10,000 bases of DNA from Candidatus Hydrogenedens sp. (lineage in GTDB: Bacteria > Hydrogenedentota > Hydrogenedentia > Hydrogenedentales > Hydrogenedentaceae): assembly GCA_020216745.1 (NCBI GenBank), contig JAIWNQ010000164.1:1-10000 (forward strand), written 5' to 3'. How positions within the stretch are numbered: position 1 is the stretch's first letter; every line of letters begins with the position of its first letter. A program made the translations under genes and the position numbers. The notes beneath the pieces are model-generated. The model was not told the origin of the DNA. It made no database searches and saw nothing but the letters and a program-made list of their open reading frames with translations. Below are positions 5,693 to 10,000 of the stretch, piece after piece.

Positions 5693-6526
5693 TTACGCTG
5701 GGTTCGATTGTCTACGCCGAACTAAATATGACGCCCAGATACTTATTTCATATAAAACGGTTAGTGGAACTAACATGATTATCATCGAGATTGGGTCTGG
5801 GGGTGTTAAGATAGCCGAAATTACACTAAGGCCAACAATTACATATTTACGGAGCTTACGTAGCGTGTCTGGGTTTAATAAATCGAGATAGACCAAAGCA
5901 AGAATAACCATAGGGAATTGAAATGCTAAAGCGAATCCAAATAAGAGTAGGACAATGATAGATATTGTTTCGTTTGCCCTTAATTGAATTTCCCAGCCTG
6001 TAGGGATCCATTGAAGTAAGTACGGGATAACCAGTGGAATAACTCCGAAATAAGCCACGATGACACCAATAATACCTAATGAACTGCATCCGAATAGGAT
6101 TATTTTTACTAAGTGTCGTTCATTTGGTTTTAGACCAGGGAAGATAAAAGCACATGCTTGCCATAATACATAGGGCAAAGCCAATATGAGTCCTCCATAA
6201 CCTGCAACTTTGAATTTTAATATTACAATTTCAAAAGGATTTAAGACGACCCATGGTATTTTATTTGATTCAGACTTCTTCTCGGTTGCTTCGTTTTTTT
6301 CATTTGTATCTGTCGGGTCATGTGCTGAATCTTTGTCATTTGAAAAGACGACGATTCCCAAATCTTGTAAAAGAGTCAATGGTTTTTGTAAGCCCAATAA
6401 GATTTGGTTTGAGAAAATATAGCAAACTATCATCGCAATAATCACAGCAATTCCCGAATGGATAATTCGCATCCTCAATTCGGCGAGATGCTCTGTAAAA
6501 GTCATACGTTTATCGTCGTCCCACAT
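5693..6526 (-). CDS. tatC: Sec-independent translocase subunit TatC
   Basis: The polytopic receptor of the Tat system; with TatB it binds the twin-arginine signal. Numbering from the TTG at 6532, the signal-binding motif EHLAELRMRI is at 14-23. Six helices lie at about 23-43, 103-127, 144-175, 190-216, 229-245 and 247-267. NPFE (98-101), IFPGLKPNERH (130-140), the Pro-rich TM5-TM6 turn LTPPDP (242-247) with its conserved Asp, and LRKYVIVG (227-234) are family landmarks. Two oddities: the first periplasmic loop carries an extra charged stretch (about 64-92, rich in D, N, E, K), and the position usually Glu in 'FGxxFExP' of TM4 is Gln205. A GAAAGG site (6535-6540) sits 8 nt before ATG 6526 but only 2 nt before TTG 6532, so I choose 6526 (277 residues). 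It heads a tatC-tatB operon. Confidence 0.94.
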   Translation of the reverse strand: MWDDDKRMTFTEHLAELRMRIIHSGIAVIIAMIVCYIFSNQILLGLQKPLTLLQDLGIVVFSNDKDSAHDPTDTNEKNEATEKKSESNKIPWVVLNPFEIVILKFKVAGYGGLILALPYVLWQACAFIFPGLKPNERHLVKIILFGCSSLGIIGVIVAYFGVIPLVIPYLLQWIPTGWEIQLRANETISIIVLLLFGFALAFQFPMVILALVYLDLLNPDTLRKLRKYVIVGLSVISAILTPPDPISMIIMLVPLTVLYEISIWASYLVRRRQSNPA

Positions 6527-6534
6527 GGGCAATG

Positions 6535-6540
6535 CCTTTC
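6535..6540 (-). promoter_or_regulatory. Ribosome binding site that decides the tatC start
   Basis: GAAAGG on the minus strand lies 8 nt before ATG 6526 and only 2 nt before the in-frame TTG at 6532. The ATG is therefore the likelier initiator. Confidence 0.6.
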
Positions 6541-6611
6541 CATTCCAAGGAATTAAAAATTAAGTTTATATCTGCAGTTTACTTTATTTTACCAAACAAG
6601 AACCCCTATAA

Positions 6612-6621
6612 ACATTTATGA
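6612..6621 (+). repeat. ACATTTATGA motif, copy 3, upstream of tatC
   Basis: An exact copy of the 10-mer found twice near the recombinase-like gene. It lies about 86 bp upstream of the tatC ATG and 48 bp past the end of the tail-anchored protein gene. Here it is part of the local dyad ATAAA-CA-TTTAT (6609-6620). Position fits a control site for the tatCB operon, though no clear sigma70 promoter is seen beside it. Confidence 0.4.
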
Positions 6622-6669
6622 ATGAGAGGTCATAGAAGTAAAAAACGGTATTGTTAGTTATAGTTTGTA

Positions 6670-7254
6670 TTATTGACCGGCGAGACTCTTGAATGAGTTT
6701 AACCAAAGAGTAGCTATACCAAATGGGTCTATAAAGTAGATTGCAATAAGTCCAGCAATAACTGCACCTATGATAAGGAACGTTTTTTGGTTATCTGACA
6801 AACCACCAGCTCCTGCCATTAGTCCACCTTCGCCAGCCATCATAACATTTATTTTTTCACCTGCTTCTGCTCGTGTTTTTTTATCTTCGAGAATACCTAA
6901 CGTTTCATTAATACTAATAAAGGCACGATGCCACTCTTGTTGCATTTTTTTAACAGATACTTCTGATTGGCTATAAATAGCTTCTAAACTTGTTGCGGCG
7001 GATACTAAGTTCATCAAATTAGAGTCAATTTGATAATCCTCCATAAGGAGTTCTTTCAATACTTTATGTGTTCGAGCTATTTTACTTTTTATTTTTAAGA
7101 ACTGATTTTCCAATTGTGCTTTATTTGCACCAGGGCTTGGATAGGCATTAATAATTTGATTAAATAAAAGCCAGTCGTTTAAGAACTCTCTGCATAACTC
7201 GACTCTTTTATTTAATATATCTACAATTTTTTGCTGTTTTTTGCTCAGAGCCAT
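6670..7254 (-). CDS. Helical protein with C-terminal membrane anchor, function unknown
   Basis: I do not recognise this 194-residue protein. Residues 1-135 look almost wholly alpha-helical and charged, with heptad-like spacing of hydrophobics around 8-35, 45-75 and 85-125. A glycine-rich linker (about 140-152, AGEGGLMAGAGGL) follows, then one strongly hydrophobic segment (about 157-176). The 18-residue tail after it ends in LAGQ. No N-terminal signal peptide is present, so the bulk is probably cytoplasmic and tethered by the C-terminal helix, a tail-anchored layout. An AAGGGA ribosome site about 8 nt upstream supports the ATG at 7254. It lies between pabB-pabC and tatC on the same strand, separated by 119 and 143 bp, so co-transcription is possible but not indicated. 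Confidence 0.75.
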   Translation of the reverse strand: MALSKKQQKIVDILNKRVELCREFLNDWLLFNQIINAYPSPGANKAQLENQFLKIKSKIARTHKVLKELLMEDYQIDSNLMNLVSAATSLEAIYSQSEVSVKKMQQEWHRAFISINETLGILEDKKTRAEAGEKINVMMAGEGGLMAGAGGLSDNQKTFLIIGAVIAGLIAIYFIDPFGIATLWLNSFKSLAGQ

Positions 7255-7373
7255 TGGTTCGTCCCTTCTATTCAGTTTTTCCTGCTTTTACTTAATTTAT
7301 CAAAAAGTATATAGTCATTTAAACTTGAAACCTACCTGTTTATTTTTCACAGGGTTGCTTTGTAATATTTATT

Positions 7374-9101
7374 TTATCCATTCCAGTCAATATCTATCCA
7401 TTTCCGAACTGAATTAATTAAGTATATCGCATTTGCGGACTGTAATTCCTCTCTTTTTATACAACGCTCTTCAATAATAGCGTGGTCAAGTAGGTATTGT
7501 CGGAATGTGCCTGGTAATAGCCCGCAGTGGATAGGTGGCGTGAATAGTCTCCCTCCAATACACACCACGAGATTTGCGATGGTGCTTTCTGTAAGATAGC
7601 CTTCTTCATTCCATAAGAGGACATCATCACAATCGGGACGTTCTTTTTTTGCCTCTTCATACATACATCGGTAGGTGGTCTTATGATATAGAAACAGATT
7701 TTTTGTATGGATTGGTTTTTTTGCAAATCCTACTTTTATTTTTTTTGTTTCTATATATGGACTTTTTTCAAAGCTGAACTTACCATCAGGTGTTACGGTA
7801 ATCCTTAACCGATATAGGGGTTCGTTAGTGGAATGAATGTAATTGGTCAGTTCGGTTTTTAGGTTAAACATGGATAGAGGAAATTGGAAACGCTTGGCAC
7901 TGTTTTCCAATCTTTGAAGGTGATGTGTTAGTAGGAAAATTTCTTTGTTCTCTACTCTTAATGTTTCTATTAGAGAAAAATATGAAGGGAAATTATTAAG
8001 AATAGCACTTTTAGATATGCATTCTTCCCATTCTTTATCTGCCTCAGAATCCCAAACAATACCACTACCTACATAATAATATGCAGTATTTGTTTTTTTG
8101 TTATGAATTAACGTTCGTATAGCCACATTGAAAGTGGCTTCATTTTTAGGTGTTATCCATCCGACAGCACCACAATAAATTCCTCTTGGATATTTTTCTA
8201 ATTCATTAATAAGTTTCATAGCATATATTTTTGGTGCCCCTGTCACTGAACCGGAAGGAAATAATGCAGATAATACATGCATCCAACGTGTTTCTGTTTT
8301 GGCACGAATAGTAGAAGTCATTTGCCAAACAGTACGGTAAGGTTCACAACTGAAAAGTTCTGGAACTTCTACACTACCTATAATGGCAATCTTTCCGACG
8401 TCATTTCTTAATAAATCAACGATCATTAAATTTTCAGCACGGTCCTTAGGGTCGTTTTTCAGTTCGTGAAGGTTTTTTGTATCTTCTATGTTCCATCTGC
8501 CCCGTGGACGTGTACCTTTCATAGGTTTTAAGGTGATAGAGCCATCTTTATAATGGAAAAACAACTCTGGGGATATGGAAAGAACAGAAAAATCTTCAGT
8601 TTGGATGTACACAAAGTAACCGTCACCTTGTGCAAAGCAAAGATGATAAAATAAGGATTGTAAATCCCCTTCAATTTTTGAGGTGAGTGGAAAAGTAAGA
8701 TTAACCTGATACACATTCCCTTTGCATATATTTTCATGTATTATTTGAAACCTCTCGTTATATTCCTGCCTTTTTATCATAGGTTGCCAGTCATGTCTTG
8801 CCTGATGCCCTGCTGGTTGTTTAGCAGAAAAAGATAAAGGGATTATTATAGGTTCATGAAAAGCACCGAACCATACCAATGGTAGTTCTGGAATATTTTG
8901 CTTTTTGGGGAAAGCATGGTCAAATGCGAGGGCTGATTCATAGCATACCCATCCTATAACATATTTTCCTTGATGTGCCCAGATATCGGCTTGAGTGATG
9001 ACTTTATGAACTTCGTTTGGTGAAAACGAGAATGCTACTTCAGAGGGTCGGCTAAAATGCCATTCTTGTTTGTTATGAATAATGATAGTGTGAGGTGCCA
9101 T
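7374..9101 (-). CDS. pabB: Fused aminodeoxychorismate synthase component I and aminodeoxychorismate lyase (PabB-PabC)
   Basis: A cytosolic bifunctional enzyme of p-aminobenzoate synthesis for folate. Residues 1 to about 370 are the chorismate-binding PabB part: SISPELFF (175-182), KPMKGTRPRG (192-201) with Lys195 at the nucleophile position typical of PabB, NDPKDRAENLMIVDLLRNDVG (216-236), GSVTGAPK (284-291), YCGAVGWI (309-316) and GSGIVWDSEADKEWEE (345-360). Residues about 373-575 are a PLP fold-type IV lyase: FSLIETL (375-381), LLTHHLQRL (390-398), YHKTTYR (472-478) with Lys474 as the likely PLP lysine, LTESTIANL (503-511) and PPIHCGLLPGTFR (522-534). Such PabB-PabC fusions are known; together they convert chorismate plus ammonia to p-aminobenzoate and pyruvate. 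The glutaminase partner (PabA) is not in the window. No Shine-Dalgarno precedes the ATG. Confidence 0.95.
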   Translation of the reverse strand: MAPHTIIIHNKQEWHFSRPSEVAFSFSPNEVHKVITQADIWAHQGKYVIGWVCYESALAFDHAFPKKQNIPELPLVWFGAFHEPIIIPLSFSAKQPAGHQARHDWQPMIKRQEYNERFQIIHENICKGNVYQVNLTFPLTSKIEGDLQSLFYHLCFAQGDGYFVYIQTEDFSVLSISPELFFHYKDGSITLKPMKGTRPRGRWNIEDTKNLHELKNDPKDRAENLMIVDLLRNDVGKIAIIGSVEVPELFSCEPYRTVWQMTSTIRAKTETRWMHVLSALFPSGSVTGAPKIYAMKLINELEKYPRGIYCGAVGWITPKNEATFNVAIRTLIHNKKTNTAYYYVGSGIVWDSEADKEWEECISKSAILNNFPSYFSLIETLRVENKEIFLLTHHLQRLENSAKRFQFPLSMFNLKTELTNYIHSTNEPLYRLRITVTPDGKFSFEKSPYIETKKIKVGFAKKPIHTKNLFLYHKTTYRCMYEEAKKERPDCDDVLLWNEEGYLTESTIANLVVCIGGRLFTPPIHCGLLPGTFRQYLLDHAIIEERCIKREELQSANAIYLINSVRKWIDIDWNG

Positions 9102-9131
9102 TTTTTAATCAATATGGATTAGAACTTTTAC

Positions 9132-9158
9132 TTTCATGAGTTTGAAATGCTCATGAAA
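9132..9158. repeat. Perfect 9-bp inverted repeat upstream of pabB-pabC
   Basis: TTTCATGAG (9132-9140) and CTCATGAAA (9150-9158) pair perfectly around a 9-nt loop. The element lies 30 bp upstream of the pabB-pabC ATG and 21 bp past the stop of the preceding gene. No T-run follows on the minus strand, so it is not a typical intrinsic terminator; an operator or RNA hairpin in the pabB leader fits better. Function is not known. Confidence 0.5.
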
Positions 9159-9179
9159 TAAACATTAATGAAAAGAGTA

Positions 9180-10000
9180 TTAATCGCCAATTAGTGTGTT
9201 TAATTTTTCAAGGTCAGAGGTTGGTTTATTGGAAGTAGGTTTGTTTTCTCCCTCCCCAGTTTTTTCTTTATCTTTACCTAATATAGAGGAGATGAGTTGT
9301 TGATTAATTTTTATAGGTACACCACTTTTCATGGCTTTTTCACGCAAGTATAGTCGGTAGTCCTCTAAAATCTCGTTTTGAGCCATACGTAGTTCCATAT
9401 CTAATAGTTTTTTCCGTTCTTCCTCCATTTTTTCCTTATCAGCATCTGTTGGAGGAGTCTTTTCTAAAAGCTGTACGAAATAGTTGTCGTTATTGAAATC
9501 TTTAATCGGTCCTACCAAGGCACCTACGTCTTTATCCTCGATTTTTTCAAAGATAGCTTCAGGTGAAATCATCAACCCTTCTTGATAAAGATAATCTTTG
9601 GCTGTAAAAGGTTTACTTACTTCTTTAACTTCGACATTTAAATCTGGAAACAGATTTGGCAAATCGTCAATCGATTTTGCTTCCGCAGTAATCCTGTTCG
9701 TCAATTCTTCAACTTTTTTCTTATAATCATCTTTATTTTTTACTACAACAATATAATCCTTTTCTACACGTTCACGAACTTTTTCTAAAGGTGGAATTTC
9801 ACCTTTGACACGTTCTATAACTTTTGCAATGAATATATTATCCCGAGCAGTAATCGTCTGATACTCTGCATCTTTTTCTGTGTCAGTGAATGCACCTCTT
9901 AACTGGTATACATCAAACATATTGACTCCTGGGATTTTGGTTGAGTCTTTTGAGAAAGGTCCTATTTTTTCTATTACTAAATTTTTCTCCCCTGCTATTT
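9180..10000 (-). CDS. SurA/PpiD-like peptidyl-prolyl isomerase-type folding factor, 5' end beyond window
   Basis: The reading frame stays open from the stop at 9180 to the window edge, so the gene is partial at its 5' end. An internal Met at 9920 is not a likely start, because upstream codons continue family-like sequence (IEKIGPFSK). The visible 273 residues resemble the C-terminal half of SurA/PpiD/PrsA-type proteins: 'GPFSKDSTKIPGV', a strand ending DNIFIAKVIERVKGEIPPLEKVRERVEKDY, a long charged helix, ALVGPIKDFNNDNYFVQLLEKTPP, another helix, then a Lys/Glu/Thr-rich tail. In that family these segments surround parvulin domains and help fold exported proteins at the inner membrane or in the periplasm. 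The signal or anchor and most of any parvulin domain lie outside, so isomerase activity cannot be judged. Confidence 0.7.
   Translation of the reverse strand, partial: IAGEKNLVIEKIGPFSKDSTKIPGVNMFDVYQLRGAFTDTEKDAEYQTITARDNIFIAKVIERVKGEIPPLEKVRERVEKDYIVVVKNKDDYKKKVEELTNRITAEAKSIDDLPNLFPDLNVEVKEVSKPFTAKDYLYQEGLMISPEAIFEKIEDKDVGALVGPIKDFNNDNYFVQLLEKTPPTDADKEKMEEERKKLLDMELRMAQNEILEDYRLYLREKAMKSGVPIKINQQLISSILGKDKEKTGEGENKPTSNKPTSDLEKLNTLIGD

Noticed and set aside
6530..6532. TTG as the tatC start
   Set aside because: It is 2 nt from the ribosome site, whereas ATG 6526 has the usual 8-nt spacing.
6640..6679. CGGT/ACCG stem followed by six T on the minus strand, as a terminator for the tail-anchored protein gene
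   Set aside because: A 4-bp stem with a loop of more than 25 nt that overlaps the stop region is not a credible intrinsic terminator.
7335..7353. CCTGT-N9-ACAGG hairpin downstream of pabB-pabC
   Set aside because: The stem is only 5 bp and no clean T-run follows on the minus strand; it is likely chance.
9918..9920. ATG at 9920 as the start of the SurA/PpiD-like gene
   Set aside because: The frame remains open upstream to the window edge with family-like sequence and there is no ribosome site before this ATG, so it is an internal Met.
1..10000. tRNA, rRNA, CRISPR array, insertion sequence or attachment site
   Set aside because: No gap is longer than about 200 bp and none shows cloverleaf elements, regularly spaced repeats or transposase sequence; the recombinase-like protein is not flanked by visible att-like duplications.

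Overview
The window is AT-rich, densely coded bacterial DNA from what looks like a Gram-negative, plant-polysaccharide-using organism. The evidence is a pectate lyase and an oligogalacturonate-lyase-like protein, a TatB/TatC pair, and a SurA/PpiD-type periplasmic folding factor. No rRNA, tRNA, transposase or CRISPR array is visible. The sequence alone does not fix the phylum; an uncultured lineage is plausible but not shown.

Layout. At the left, a secreted family-1 pectate lyase (minus) diverges from a metF-type methylenetetrahydrofolate reductase (plus). metF is followed after 27 bp by an oligogalacturonate-lyase-like (PL22) beta-propeller with a twin-arginine signal. These converge on a five-helix membrane protein of unknown function (minus). 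A 200-bp AT-rich gap with a good sigma70-like promoter precedes a 166-residue protein that is only the DNA-binding 'recombinase' part of a large serine recombinase. Next come tatC and tatB (minus), then an unrecognised helical protein with a C-terminal membrane anchor, then a fused aminodeoxychorismate synthase/lyase (pabB-pabC). The right edge cuts the 5' part of a SurA/PpiD-like chaperone gene.

Functional themes. (1) Pectin use: PL1 cleaves polygalacturonate outside the cytoplasm and the PL22-like protein could act on the oligomers. (2) Export: TatBC sits near a gene whose product carries an RRRDF Tat motif. (3) One-carbon metabolism: MetF and PabB-PabC both belong to folate chemistry, but in separate transcription units.

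The most interesting signals are intergenic. A 12-base inverted pair (one mismatch) lies in the pectate lyase/metF divergent promoter region, with one copy touching each predicted promoter. A 10-mer, ACATTTATGA, occurs twice around the promoter of the catalytic-domain-less recombinase gene and once upstream of tatC. This suggests, but does not prove, that a domesticated recombinase DNA-binding domain acts as a regulator.
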